A stretch of 64,000 nucleotides of DNA from NCBI RefSeq assembly GCF_016863015.1, contig NZ_BOOB01000018.1, positions 186,001-250,000 on the forward strand. The letters run 5' to 3'. The DNA is from Microbispora amethystogenes. Its GTDB lineage: Bacteria > Actinomycetota > Actinomycetes > Streptosporangiales > Streptosporangiaceae. This document shows positions 7,567 to 16,140 of the stretch, piece by piece (the first letter of the stretch is position 1; each line of letters begins with the position of its first letter). The notes beneath the pieces are model-generated. The model had not been told where the DNA came from. It saw only the letters and a program-made list of their open reading frames with translations, and ran no database searches. The translations under genes and the position numbers were made by a program.

Positions 7567-8685
7567 TCACGGCGTGCGCCAGAACGTGCCGTTGGCCGAG
7601 GGGTCGTCGGGGTCGCCCTGTGGGACGCTGAAGCCCGCGCCCCACATCGTCGCCGTTCCCGGCCTGCGGGCGACGGAGAACACGACGGCGTCGGTGCCGG
7701 ACTTCCGGAGGAGCCGGGCCTGCCGCCACGTCGAGCCCGTGACGTGCCACAGGGCCGGGTTCCAGCTGCCCTGCAGGACCCAGACGCCGCCCCTGCCGTC
7801 GGGCTCCACCTCGGTGTACGGCTGGGCGTTGGCGGAGCCCATGGAGACGGTCCACGACCTGCCGTTCCAGTGCATCACCAGGGTGCGGCCGAAGTTCACG
7901 TCGTCGCCCTGCTCGTCGGCGCCTTCCCAGCTCACCCCGCCGACGACCCACACGTTCTTCGAACCCACGACCGCGATGTCCTGGATGGTCACGACGGCGT
8001 CCCGCGCGGGAAGGGCGAGAGCCGGCGCCGGGACCAGGGACCAGGACCTCCCGTTCCACCGCATGATCGAGGGCTGGCCGCCCTTGACGCCCGCCGCCCA
8101 GGCCACGCCGGCCTTGTACGCGTCGACGGCGGAGGCGCGGCCCGGCAGCCGGACGCTCCTCCAGGACGACCCGGTCCAGTGCCTCGCCGTGGCGGACGAC
8201 CAGGCGACCGCCCAGATGTCCTTCGCGCCCGTCGCGTCGGCGTCCGTCGCCGAGAAGCCGCCGCCCAGCGAGCGCGTGGTCCACGCGCGGCCGTTCCAGC
8301 GTGCCGCCCTGCCCTCGCCGAAGACCCACACGTTCGTGCCGGAGGTGGCCGTCACCGCCCGCAGGTCGTACGGCGGGCTGTTCGGGACGACCCGCCAGGA
8401 TCGGCCGTCGAACCGCTCGACCAGACCCCGCTGCTCGCCGTTCACGACCCGGTGCCCGGCCGCCCACACCGACCCGTCGCCCAGGACCGTCACGTCGTTG
8501 AGCACATCGTCTCCGGGCAGCGTGTTCACCTTGGCCGGCTTCCAGGCAGGCACGGGCGCCTCCGCCTGGCTGCCCTGGCTGCCCTGGCTGCCCTGGTGGC
8601 CCTGGTGGGCCGCACCGGACGCGGCCGCGGGCGGCACGCTCGCCAGGCCGAGAACCATCACCCCTGCGAGGACTGCGGTACGCAT
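7567..8685 (-). CDS. Secreted beta-propeller-like protein with WNGRSW repeats, 372 aa
   Basis: Signal peptide MRTAVLAGVMVLGLASVPPA, then a low-complexity HQGSQGSQGSQ stretch. The rest holds at least five blade-like units, each with a turn such as RWNGRAWT, HWTGSSWR, RWNGRSWS or HWNGRSWT followed by a DIWAVA/NVWVVG strand. This is the pattern of secreted actinobacterial kelch/WD-like propellers. No catalytic residues are recognisable. It follows the propeller gene 8757-9713 on the same strand with a 71-base gap, so the two may be co-transcribed. Confidence 0.6.
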   Translation of the reverse strand: MRTAVLAGVMVLGLASVPPAAASGAAHQGHQGSQGSQGSQAEAPVPAWKPAKVNTLPGDDVLNDVTVLGDGSVWAAGHRVVNGEQRGLVERFDGRSWRVVPNSPPYDLRAVTATSGTNVWVFGEGRAARWNGRAWTTRSLGGGFSATDADATGAKDIWAVAWSSATARHWTGSSWRSVRLPGRASAVDAYKAGVAWAAGVKGGQPSIMRWNGRSWSLVPAPALALPARDAVVTIQDIAVVGSKNVWVVGGVSWEGADEQGDDVNFGRTLVMHWNGRSWTVSMGSANAQPYTEVEPDGRGGVWVLQGSWNPALWHVTGSTWRQARLLRKSGTDAVVFSVARRPGTATMWGAGFSVPQGDPDDPSANGTFWRTP

Positions 8686-8756
8686 GACGCTCCCCTCCGT
8701 TCGCTCATACGACGTCCGATCGGCGACATTCGTTCACCGAACGGCCACAGGGCTTC

Positions 8757-9713
8757 TCAGGAGTCCCTGCGCTTCCTTTCCGTCCACGCCTCGTACGTGC
8801 TGTCTCCGGGGAGCACCCAGACCGTCGTGTCGGGCCGCGCGATCTTCCGCAGCGGCGTCGCCCTGCCGGTCGCCGCCGAGACCCGGTAGATCGTCACCCC
8901 GGTGCGGGTCCGGGACCGGACGATCAGGTGGTCCGCCCGGTCGAAGGAGAGGTCGTCGACCCACTGCCCGCGCGGCAGCCGTACGGTCACCGTGCGGCTC
9001 GTGCGGCCGGTACGCAGGTTGAGCAGGCGCACCTGGCGATAGTTCGGCCATCTGCCGACCAGCGCCGCCACCGTGACGTGGTCGTTCGCCAGCGCCGTCG
9101 CCGACAGTCGCGTCTTGCGGCTCACCCGCGCACGCAGGGTCCGGTCGAACACCGTGAGCCGATCCTCCTGGGCCAGGAGCAGCCGCCCGCCGTCCGGGCT
9201 GAATCCCAGGAAGCTCCACGCGTCGGTGCGTCCGGGAGGCGGCAGCACCTTGCCCTTCCGCAGGTCGGCGAAGATCCCCACTCCCGGGCCCGAGGTGGTG
9301 GTGACCACGTAACCGCCGTCGTCCGACACGTCCGGCCACTCCTCGCCGATCGAGAAGGCCGTGAGCCGGCGTGACACCACGTGTTCCGCGCCGCGCACTG
9401 TCCGCTCGACGAACACCCCGTCAGATCTGCGGAAGTAGAAGATGTGCCGACCGTCGCGGCTGACCAGGAACGGCGCGGGCACGCCGGGGTTGACCGCGTC
9501 GGCGGGCGCCTTCGTCAGCGCTTCCGGCACCTTCACCACCCGCCCGTCGGACAGCACCAGTTCCCAGGCCTGTGTCCGCTTCGCGTACGCGATCGTGGCG
9601 GGCGCGGCGGACGTGGCCGGCGCGTCGGCAGCCGCGGGCGGCGTGGCGAGCGGCACGACGGTCAGCGGCACGACGGTCAGGAGAAGCGCGGCGAGAGCCG
9701 TACGAGAACCCAT
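8757..9713 (-). CDS. Secreted TolB/WD40-like propeller protein, 318 aa
   Basis: ATG at 9713 opens a clear signal peptide (hydrophobic LAALLLTVVPLTVVPLA, then Ala-rich cleavage zone). The body repeats propeller-type strands: PFLVSRDGRHIFYFRRSDG, PDVSDDGGYVVTTTS, FLGFSPDGGRLLLAQEDRL and DDLSFDRADHLIVRSR. The SPDG/SRDG turns are those of TolB-like six-bladed propellers. No enzyme motif is visible. It is divergent from the XRE-cupin regulator at 9833. Confidence 0.65.
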   Translation of the reverse strand: MGSRTALAALLLTVVPLTVVPLATPPAAADAPATSAAPATIAYAKRTQAWELVLSDGRVVKVPEALTKAPADAVNPGVPAPFLVSRDGRHIFYFRRSDGVFVERTVRGAEHVVSRRLTAFSIGEEWPDVSDDGGYVVTTTSGPGVGIFADLRKGKVLPPPGRTDAWSFLGFSPDGGRLLLAQEDRLTVFDRTLRARVSRKTRLSATALANDHVTVAALVGRWPNYRQVRLLNLRTGRTSRTVTVRLPRGQWVDDLSFDRADHLIVRSRTRTGVTIYRVSAATGRATPLRKIARPDTTVWVLPGDSTYEAWTERKRRDS

Positions 9714-9824
9714 GTCCCATGAGATGCCGGTAATCGCGTAATTGTTGCCGCCAAGTCGGTGTACGCCCCGGCGGCGCGGGTGCCGGACATGGCGCGCTCC
9801 TCCGTGCGGATTCGACAAGTAGCA

Positions 9825-9839
9825 TTGCCGGTATGGCAA
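9825..9839. promoter_or_regulatory. Inverted repeat TTGCC-N5-GGCAA over the regulator start codon
   Basis: A perfect 5-bp inverted repeat spans the ATG at 9833. TAGCAT, a plausible -10 box, ends just before it, so the message may be leaderless and autoregulated by the HTH protein it encodes (inference). Confidence 0.35.
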
Positions 9840-10489
9840 ACGACGACGCCGCAGTCCTGGCCTCCGTGGGCGCGCGGCTGCGGGCGCTGCGCCGGCAGAA
9901 CGGCAGCACGCTGAGCCGGCTCGCGGAGTCCACCGGCATCTCGGTCAGCACCCTGTCACGCCTGGAGTCCGGCGAGCGCAAGCCCACGCTGGAGCTGTTG
10001 CTGCCGCTGGCGCGGGCCTACCAGGTGCCGCTCGACGAACTCGTCGGGGCGCCGCCGGTCGGCGACCCCCGGGTGCGGTTGAAGCCCATCACCCGCTGGG
10101 ACTCGACGATCGTGCCCCTGACCCAGCACCCCGGCGGGCTGCAGGCGTACAAGATGATCCTGCCGGTGGAGCGCTGCGAGCCCGAGCCGCGTACGCACGA
10201 GGGCTACGAGTGGTTGTACGTGCTCAACGGGAGGCTGCGACTGGTCCTCGCCGAACACGACATCGTGCTCAAGGCCGGGGAGGCCGCGGAGTTCGACACC
10301 CGGCTGCCGCACTGGTTCGGCAGCACCGGCGAGGCGCCGGTGGAGGTCCTCAGCCTGTTCGGCACCCAGGGCGAACGCATGCACGTCCGGGCGAAACCAC
10401 GCGGCGCGCAGGAGACGCCCGCCGAACCGTCCCGGGGGACGACAGCGACTAGGCGCTCCGGGCGTGTGGCTGGGACACTGACCGGGTGA
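9833..10489 (+). CDS. XRE-family transcriptional regulator with C-terminal cupin sensor, 218 aa
   Basis: Residues 11-66 are an HTH_3 domain: LRALRRQNGSTLSRLAESTG, recognition helix SVSTLSRLESGERKP. Residues 100-190 form a cupin: HEGYEWLYVLNGRLRLVLAE, then LKAGEAAEFDTRLPHWFGSTG, with the usual His positions. Such HTH-cupin proteins sense small ligands and repress adjacent genes. No ribosome-binding site is seen, in line with a leaderless message. The downstream lipoprotein gene overlaps its stop codon, so the two form an operon. Confidence 0.85.
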   Translation: MANDDAAVLASVGARLRALRRQNGSTLSRLAESTGISVSTLSRLESGERKPTLELLLPLARAYQVPLDELVGAPPVGDPRVRLKPITRWDSTIVPLTQHPGGLQAYKMILPVERCEPEPRTHEGYEWLYVLNGRLRLVLAEHDIVLKAGEAAEFDTRLPHWFGSTGEAPVEVLSLFGTQGERMHVRAKPRGAQETPAEPSRGTTATRRSGRVAGTLTG

Positions 10490-11073
10490 GAGGCCGATGG
10501 GTCACGGCGGCGGTCCTCGGGCTCGCCTGCCTGAGCGCGTGCGGGTCCATAAGGGCCTCCTCCGGTGTGGACATGGGCCGCCTGCGGGCGCTGGGGGTCG
10601 CGCCCGACCTCGTCTATCTCGTCGACCTGCCGGAATACGAGATGGCCGAGCAGTCCATGGGCGGGGTCGGCGAGGAGGGGTTCGGCGTCTTCTACACCGC
10701 GCCCGGCGGGCGTCAGGTGGAGCTGCGGGTCGACCGGGGCTCCTTCGGTGACGACGTGTGCCGGAGCACTCCGATCAACCTCGCCACGCCTCCGGACGCG
10801 CTGGTCCTCTGCATCCACGACGACGTGGGCTGGTATCGGATGGCCGGCGACCGTCACGAGTACGTGGCGCTCCGGGGAGACGTCCTCGTCAAGCTGAGCG
10901 GAGGCGTGACGGACGTCAGCCGGGCGGCGCTGAAAGCGGCCGTCGCCGGCGCGCACCGGGCCGTCGGCGACGGGAAGGCCGGCACCACGCCGCCCCGCGT
11001 GCCGGTGGAACGAGGCGACCTTCCGACGGCGGGCGACGGCGCGCCGGGGGGCGAGGTCGGCCCGGGCGGCTGA
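10486..11073 (+). CDS. Putative lipoprotein of unknown function, 195 aa
   Basis: GTG at 10486 overlaps the upstream TGA by four bases. MRGRWVTAAVLGLACLSACG is a lipoprotein signal with lipobox LSAC, so the mature protein should be anchored outside the membrane by Cys19. The body has two further Cys residues (CRSTPINL and LCIHDD) that could pair, and the C-terminal 40 residues are Gly/Pro-rich and disordered. I do not recognise a family. Its regulation is presumably shared with the HTH-cupin gene. Confidence 0.65.
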   Translation: MRGRWVTAAVLGLACLSACGSIRASSGVDMGRLRALGVAPDLVYLVDLPEYEMAEQSMGGVGEEGFGVFYTAPGGRQVELRVDRGSFGDDVCRSTPINLATPPDALVLCIHDDVGWYRMAGDRHEYVALRGDVLVKLSGGVTDVSRAALKAAVAGAHRAVGDGKAGTTPPRVPVERGDLPTAGDGAPGGEVGPGG

Positions 11074-11381
11074 CCGGCGGATGGACGGGTTTTCCGCCAC
11101 GATCCGGAGCTGAAAGTTTCACATCCTTCCCGCGTACGGAGGCCCCGGTGGCGGCGCTCCGGGCACAGTTCAGGACCGGTGGCCCGGGCGCGTGACGCCG
11201 TCGTGACGCGGGCCCGGAACCTTGACCATCCCGCTTGTATGGGATTGGCTCCGCGCCGTGGCGATGTCCACGGTCGCCGCGGCACGCGTTGATGGTTGTT
11301 AGCGCTAACAAATAGGTAGTACTTGGCGCCGCCGGACGTGTCGACGCGCGAGTCGCGTGGTTACTACCCCAGGAGGTGAGT
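11074..11381. other. Upstream region of the GH43 gene
   Basis: About 300 bases without a supported gene. It holds the LacI-type operator (11296-11311) and, immediately before the start, a strong AGGAGG ribosome-binding site (11370-11375). Nothing else stood out. Confidence 0.6.
11296..11311. promoter_or_regulatory. LacI-type operator TTGTTAGCGCTAACAA
   Basis: A perfect 16-base palindrome 70 bases upstream of the GH43 start. Its 14-base core recurs with one change in front of the esterase gene (4195-4208). It probably binds one LacI-family repressor, not encoded in this window, that is released by xylan- or arabinan-derived sugars (inference). Confidence 0.7.
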
Positions 11382-13199
11382 ATGGGATCGGCGTTCACGC
11401 TTCGGGCCCGGCTCAAGCGCGGTGTCGTCTGGATGGCGGGCCTGTTGTCGGTGATGGCGTTGTTGCCGGCCACCACGGCCAGGGCGGACAACCCCATCGT
11501 GCAGACGATCTACACCGCTGACCCGGCTCCGCTGGTCTACAACGGGCGGGTGTACCTCTACACCGGTCACGACGAGGACGGCTCGACCTACTTCACCATG
11601 AAGGACTGGCGGGTCTTCTCCACCACCGACATGGTGAACTGGACCGACCACGGCTCCCCGCTGAGCGTGGCCACCTTCAGCTGGGCGAAGTCGGACGCGT
11701 GGGCGGGCCAGGCCGTCTACCGCAACGGCAAGTTCTACTGGTACGTCCCCACGACCAACCGCTCGACCGGCCGGATGGCCATCGGCGTGGCCGTCTCCGA
11801 CAGCCCCACCGGCCCCTTCAAGGACGCCATCGGGCGCCCGCTGGTCGAGAACGGCGAGATCGACCCCACCGTCTACATCGACAGCGACGGGCAGGCCTAC
11901 CTCTACTGGGGCAACCCGAACCTGTGGTACGTCAAGCTGAACAGCGACATGATCTCCTACTCGGGCAGCGCGACGAAGGTCAACCTGACCACCTCGGGGT
12001 TCGGCACCCGCACCGGTGACGCCAACCGGCCGACGCTGTTCGAGGAAGGGCCCTGGTTCTACAAGCGGGGCAGCCTGTACTACATGGTCTTCGCGGCCAA
12101 GTGCTGCTCGGAGTTCATCGCCTACTCGACGTCGTCCAGCCCGACCGGGCCGTGGACCTACCGCGGCACGATCATGTCGACGCAGGGCAGCAGCTTCACC
12201 AACCACCCGGGGATCATCGACTACAACGGCGGGTCGTACTTCTTCTACCACAACGGCGCGCTGCCGGGCGGTGGTGGTTACACCCGTTCGGTCGCGGTGG
12301 AGAAGTTCACCTACGGCTCCGACGGCTCGATCCCGACCATCAACATGACCACGACCGGGGCGCCGCAGATCGGCACGCTCAACCCGTACGTCCGGCAGGA
12401 GGCCGAGACGATCGCGTGGGAGTCGGGCGTGGAGACCGAGGTGTCCACCGAGGGCGGCATGAACGTCGGGTTCGTCGAGAACAACGACTACATCAAGGTC
12501 AAGGGCGTCGCCTTCGGGTCCGGCGCGACGTCGTTCAGCGCCCGGGTGGCCTCGGCCACCTCCGGCGGGAAGATCGAGCTTCACCTGGACGGCGTCAACG
12601 GCACGCTGGTCGGGTCGTGCAACGTCCCCGGCACCGGCGGGTGGCAGACCTGGACCACCGTCTCCTGCTCGGTGAACGGCGCGACGGGCACCCACGACCT
12701 GTACTTCAAGTTCACCGGCGGCAGCGGCAACCTGTTCAACTTCAACTGGTGGCAGTTCAGCGGCGCGGGCCAGCCGTCGCCGTCGGCCACGCCCTCGCAG
12801 TCGCCCTCGCAGTCCCCGTCGCAGTCGCCCTCCCAGTCGCCTTCACAGTCGCCCTCGCAGTCTCCGTCGGCCACGCCCACGCGGACGCCGACTCCGCCGG
12901 TCACCGGCGCCTGCAGCGCGACCTACCACACCACCAACACGTGGTCCGGCGGCTTCCAGGGCGAGGTCACCGTGACGGCCGGAAGCTCGGCGATCAGCGG
13001 CTGGACCGTCAAGTGGACCCTGGCGAGCGGCCAGACCATCAGCCAGGTCTGGAACGGCGCGCTGACCACCAGCGGCTCGACCGTCTCCGTGAGCAACGCC
13101 TCGTACAACGGCTCGCTCGCGCCGTCCGCGTCGACGACGTTCGGCTTCCTCGCCAACGGCACGGCGTCGACGCCCACCCTCACCTGCACCGGCTCGTGA
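11382..13199 (+). CDS. Secreted GH43 glycoside hydrolase with CBM6 and CBM2, 605 aa
   Basis: ATG at 11382, six bases after AGGAGG; the GTG at 11376 touches the ribosome-binding site and is less likely. Signal peptide to about residue 35 (TARA). The GH43 five-bladed propeller (about 37-325) shows TADPAPLVYNGRVYLYTGHD with the general-base Asp, NGEIDPTVYIDSDGQAYLYWG with the second Asp, and RPTLFEEGPW with the catalytic Glu. Next come a CBM6 beta-sandwich (about 335-460, starting QEAETIAWESG), a (SPSQ)n linker and a C-terminal CBM2. GH43 enzymes are arabinofuranosidases, xylosidases or arabinanases; the CBM6 suggests a xylan-type substrate. Confidence 0.9.
   Translation: MGSAFTLRARLKRGVVWMAGLLSVMALLPATTARADNPIVQTIYTADPAPLVYNGRVYLYTGHDEDGSTYFTMKDWRVFSTTDMVNWTDHGSPLSVATFSWAKSDAWAGQAVYRNGKFYWYVPTTNRSTGRMAIGVAVSDSPTGPFKDAIGRPLVENGEIDPTVYIDSDGQAYLYWGNPNLWYVKLNSDMISYSGSATKVNLTTSGFGTRTGDANRPTLFEEGPWFYKRGSLYYMVFAAKCCSEFIAYSTSSSPTGPWTYRGTIMSTQGSSFTNHPGIIDYNGGSYFFYHNGALPGGGGYTRSVAVEKFTYGSDGSIPTINMTTTGAPQIGTLNPYVRQEAETIAWESGVETEVSTEGGMNVGFVENNDYIKVKGVAFGSGATSFSARVASATSGGKIELHLDGVNGTLVGSCNVPGTGGWQTWTTVSCSVNGATGTHDLYFKFTGGSGNLFNFNWWQFSGAGQPSPSATPSQSPSQSPSQSPSQSPSQSPSQSPSATPTRTPTPPVTGACSATYHTTNTWSGGFQGEVTVTAGSSAISGWTVKWTLASGQTISQVWNGALTTSGSTVSVSNASYNGSLAPSASTTFGFLANGTASTPTLTCTGS
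12781..12870 (+). repeat. 12-base tandem repeat encoding a (SPSQ)n linker
   Basis: Seven imperfect units encode Ser-Pro-Ser-Gln between CBM6 and CBM2. The codons closely match those of the esterase linker on the opposite strand. Confidence 0.8.
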
Positions 13200-13205
13200 G
13201 ACCGG

Positions 13206-13224
13206 CGGCGCCCTGACGGCGCCG
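13206..13224. terminator. Hairpin after the GH43 gene
   Basis: CGGCGCC, five-base loop, GGCGCCG: a 7-bp stem six bases past the GH43 stop codon. Confidence 0.5.
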
Positions 13225-13434
13225 TCCACCAGGAGGCGGCGAACCCGACGGACCCGCGCGAGCACCGGCCTCGCGACGGCGGACGTGGGTTCGCCGCCAT
13301 CCCCTGCCATCTCGCCGCCATTCCCTCACCGGTTCGGGGTCGGCCCGGGGCAGACTCGGTGCGCCCGGTTCCGCCGTGGGGGCGCAGCCGGGCGCACCGT
13401 CATTCCCGCCCGATTCAGGAGGCCCGGCTTGAGA

Positions 13435-13457
13435 GGCCCGGCCCGAGAGGCCGGGCC
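13435..13457. terminator. Hairpin after the FAD monooxygenase gene
   Basis: GGCCCGGCC, loop CGAGA, GGCCGGGCC: a perfect 9-bp stem about 35 bases beyond the stop of the minus-strand monooxygenase. The rest of 13225-13492 holds no supported gene. Confidence 0.6.
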
Positions 13458-13492
13458 CGGAACCGCCGCTCCATCGGCCTCGGCCGTACGGA

Positions 13493-14701
13493 TCACGCGG
13501 ACGGCACCCGGTAGTCCCGGATAGTGATCGCGGTCGCGGCCCGGCGGATCGGCCCGGTGACCCGCTCGATCATCCGGTCCTTTCCCGGCAGGTGCGGCAT
13601 CAGCCGTAGCATCAGCATCTGGAAGCGGATCCGCGCCGCGGACCCCAGCACCATGCCCTTCATGTTGGCCGCGGCGAGTTTCTGGTTCTCCTCGGCGAAG
13701 TGCCGCATCTCGCGCTCGTACGCGGCGAACCCGGCGGCGTGGTCCCCGGCCGCGGCGGCGAGGCAGCCCGCCAGCACGTACGCGCCGACCAGGGCCAGGC
13801 TGGTGCCCTGCCCGGACGCGGGCGAGGGCCCGTAGGCGGCGTCGCCCACGAGGGCCACGCGGCCCGACGACCAGCGGTCCATGCGCACCTGGCTGATCGA
13901 GTCGAAGTAGAAGTCGGGCGCGTCCCACATGGCGTCGAGGAGACGCGGGACGTCCCAGCCCTGGCCCGAGAAGACCTCGGCGAGCAGCTTCTTCTGCCGG
14001 GTGACGTCCCGCCCGTCGCCGGCCCCCGGCGGTGACGAGAACAGGAACATCGCCATTGCGTCGGCGTCCCGCCGGGTCCCGTACATCCCGGCGCTCCGGC
14101 CCGGCGCGGGGTGCATCATCTCGGTGCGGTCCAGGCCGAGGTGGTTGGGCACCGTGAAGATCGAGATGTGGTGGCCGAGGTCGCGGACGAACCGGGACTC
14201 CTCGCCGAAAGCCAGCCCGCGGACGTTCGAGTGCAGGCCGTCGGCACCCACCACCAGGTCGAACGTCCTCGGGGGACCGCTCTCGAAGGTGACGCGCACC
14301 CCCTCGGGCGTCTGGTCGAGGGTGGTGACGGAGTCGCCGAAGACGTACTCGACGCCGTCTCCGGCCGCGGCGCGCAGGATCCGGACAAGGTCGCCGCGCA
14401 TGATCTCGACGTCGTCGCCCTCGCGGCCGCCGAACGCCTCGGCGCTCATCGTCGCGACCTGCCTCCCCCGGGCATCGACGAAGCGCGCGACGCGCATGTC
14501 CGTGCTGTGCCGGCGCACCTCGTCCAGCAGTCCCATGCGGCCGACGACGTCGAGTGCCGCGCCCCGGATGTCGATCTTGTAGCCGCCCTCCCGCACCCCG
14601 GGAGCGCGTTCGACGACGGTGGGGGTGAAGCCGTACTGCCGCAGCCAGTGGGCGAGCGTCAGCCCGGCGACGCTTCCGCCGGAGATCAGGATGTTCGTCA
14701 C
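13493..14701 (-). CDS. FAD-dependent aromatic-type monooxygenase, 402 aa
   Basis: The N-terminal ILISGGSVAGLTLAHWLRQ is the Rossmann GxGxxG-type FAD motif in the GGSVAG form common to this family. FDLVVGADGLHSNVR (about 155-170) is the DG motif, and VALVGDAAYGPSPASGQGTS (about 285-305) the GD motif that binds the FAD ribityl chain. Proteins of this TetX/RebC-like group hydroxylate aromatic compounds or inactivate antibiotics. It is divergent from a TetR gene with an 83-base gap holding a palindrome, the usual arrangement for ligand-induced control. Confidence 0.85.
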   Translation of the reverse strand: MTNILISGGSVAGLTLAHWLRQYGFTPTVVERAPGVREGGYKIDIRGAALDVVGRMGLLDEVRRHSTDMRVARFVDARGRQVATMSAEAFGGREGDDVEIMRGDLVRILRAAAGDGVEYVFGDSVTTLDQTPEGVRVTFESGPPRTFDLVVGADGLHSNVRGLAFGEESRFVRDLGHHISIFTVPNHLGLDRTEMMHPAPGRSAGMYGTRRDADAMAMFLFSSPPGAGDGRDVTRQKKLLAEVFSGQGWDVPRLLDAMWDAPDFYFDSISQVRMDRWSSGRVALVGDAAYGPSPASGQGTSLALVGAYVLAGCLAAAAGDHAAGFAAYEREMRHFAEENQKLAAANMKGMVLGSAARIRFQMLMLRLMPHLPGKDRMIERVTGPIRRAATAITIRDYRVPSA

Positions 14702-14742
14702 ACCCCGGACTGTACAAACGTCTCAAATATTTGTCTAGTACA

Positions 14743-14757
14743 GATGTCTCAGACATC
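14743..14757. promoter_or_regulatory. TetR operator candidate GATGTCTCAGACATC
   Basis: A perfect 7+1+7 inverted repeat lies in the 83 bases between the divergent monooxygenase and TetR genes. The rest of the gap is AT-rich (14711-14740) and likely holds the overlapping promoters. Confidence 0.6.
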
Positions 14758-14784
14758 GGTATGTGGATCGGTTAAGATCTGCGC

Positions 14785-15366
14785 ATGGGAAACCGGGAAG
14801 ACCTGCTCGCCGGTGCGCGGCGGTGCCTGATGGAGAAGGGTTACTCCGGCACCACAGCGCGGGACATCGCGACCGCGGCCGGCACCAGCCTCGCCTCCAT
14901 CGGCTACCACTTCAGGTCGACGAAGGCGCTGCTCAACGCGGCCCTCGTCGAGGCGATGGAGGAGTGGGGCCAGGAGATCGAGCAGACCCTGGCCGCCGGG
15001 CCGGCGCTCGGCGGGACGCCCGCGCAGCGGTTCGAGGCCACCTGGACCCGGATCATCGAGTCCTTCGCCAGGCTCAGGCCCCTGTGGGCCATCCAGTTCG
15101 AGCTCATCGCGCAGATGGATCGCCTGCCCGAGCTGCGGGAGGCCTTCGCGGCGGCCAACCGCCAGGCGAAGCTGGGACTCGCGGCGCTCTTCGAGAACCT
15201 CGACCCCGTCGCGGACGCGCGGAAGGCGATGGCCGTCGGCGCGTTCTACCAGGCGCTGCTCGGCGGCATGGCGGCGCAGTGGCTCGTCGATCCCGACGAG
15301 GCGCCGTCGGCCGCCGACCTCGCCGAGGCGCTGCGCACGATCACCCCCGGCCTCGCCACCCAGTGA
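14785..15366 (+). CDS. TetR-family transcriptional regulator, 193 aa
   Basis: N-terminal HTH (about 5-50): LMEKGYSGTTARDIATAAGT then SLASIGYHFRSTKALLNAAL, the classic TetR recognition helix. The remainder is the all-helical ligand-binding domain of usual length. No ribosome-binding site precedes the ATG, while TAAGAT six bases upstream could be a -10 box, so the message may be leaderless. It is divergent from the FAD monooxygenase, which it probably represses through 14743-14757. Confidence 0.85.
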   Translation: MGNREDLLAGARRCLMEKGYSGTTARDIATAAGTSLASIGYHFRSTKALLNAALVEAMEEWGQEIEQTLAAGPALGGTPAQRFEATWTRIIESFARLRPLWAIQFELIAQMDRLPELREAFAAANRQAKLGLAALFENLDPVADARKAMAVGAFYQALLGGMAAQWLVDPDEAPSAADLAEALRTITPGLATQ

Positions 15367-15399
15367 CGCCGACAGCAGGCGCCGGATCCGCGGTGCGCG

Positions 15400-16044
15400 T
15401 CACGAGGACCCGTCGTGCGGGGTCGCGTGACGTCGTTCCGGTCCGCCCGCGTCGTTCTCGACACCGCGGCGGAGGAGAGCCGCCAGCCGGCGGGCGTGAG
15501 CGACGTCCGTCGCTGTGAGGGCGACGCCGCTGGCGAGCGCCAGCAGATCGGTCACGGTGAGATCCGGCCGTACGGCCCCGGCCTGCCGCGCTCCTGCGAG
15601 GAGCTCGGCCGCGGAGGAGCGGATCGACGTGTGCCACCGGTCGAACTGCTCGGTACGGCGGCCGGTCGGGCCTTCGGTGGCCGCGAAGGCGAGCGCCCGT
15701 TTCGTCGCGACGTGGACGACGAACTCCTCCAGCCAGGCGAACAGCGCGTCGATCGGCCGCGCGACCTCGGACAGCTCGGCCCCTCGCCGGCACAGCGCCG
15801 CCACCTCGTCGGCGTAGAGGGCGACGAGCAGATCGCCCCTTGTGGGGAAGTGCCGATACAGGGTCGCGTTCCCGACGCCGGCACGCCGTGCCACCTCGTC
15901 CAGAGCCACTCCGTCCAACACGACCTCGGAGTCGGACTCGGCGATGAGCTCACGCGCCGCGGCGAGCAGGAGCGCCGCGTTGCGCGAGGCGTCCGCCCTG
16001 CGTGTACGGCGGTCGCCGGCGGATCGTCCGGGCTCCGATGCCAT
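15400..16044 (-). CDS. TetR-family transcriptional regulator, 214 aa
   Basis: HTH about residues 18-68, with VALDEVARRAGVGNATLYRHFP as the core motif followed by TRGDLLVALYADEV. The C-terminal domain resembles the SbtR/TetR_C type with DALFAWLEEFVVHVATKRAL. It is divergent from the SnoaL-like gene at 16141, with a palindrome in the gap, so control of that gene and itself is likely. Its ligand is unknown. Confidence 0.85.
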   Translation of the reverse strand: MASEPGRSAGDRRTRRADASRNAALLLAAARELIAESDSEVVLDGVALDEVARRAGVGNATLYRHFPTRGDLLVALYADEVAALCRRGAELSEVARPIDALFAWLEEFVVHVATKRALAFAATEGPTGRRTEQFDRWHTSIRSSAAELLAGARQAGAVRPDLTVTDLLALASGVALTATDVAHARRLAALLRRGVENDAGGPERRHATPHDGSS

Positions 16045-16102
16045 TCGCCGCCTCAGCTTCTTGCTATCCGGGGAAATCCACGCTTATGGTAGCAGTGCTA
16101 AT

Positions 16103-16116
16103 CGGGGAACTCCCCG
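16103..16116. promoter_or_regulatory. TetR operator candidate CGGGGAACTCCCCG
   Basis: A perfect 6+2+6 inverted repeat 24 bases before the SnoaL-like start. A related half, CGGGGAAATCC, occurs at 16069-16079, suggesting a second site near the TetR start. Confidence 0.55.
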
Positions 16117-16140
16117 TTTGATTCCGCAGGGGAGGATACC

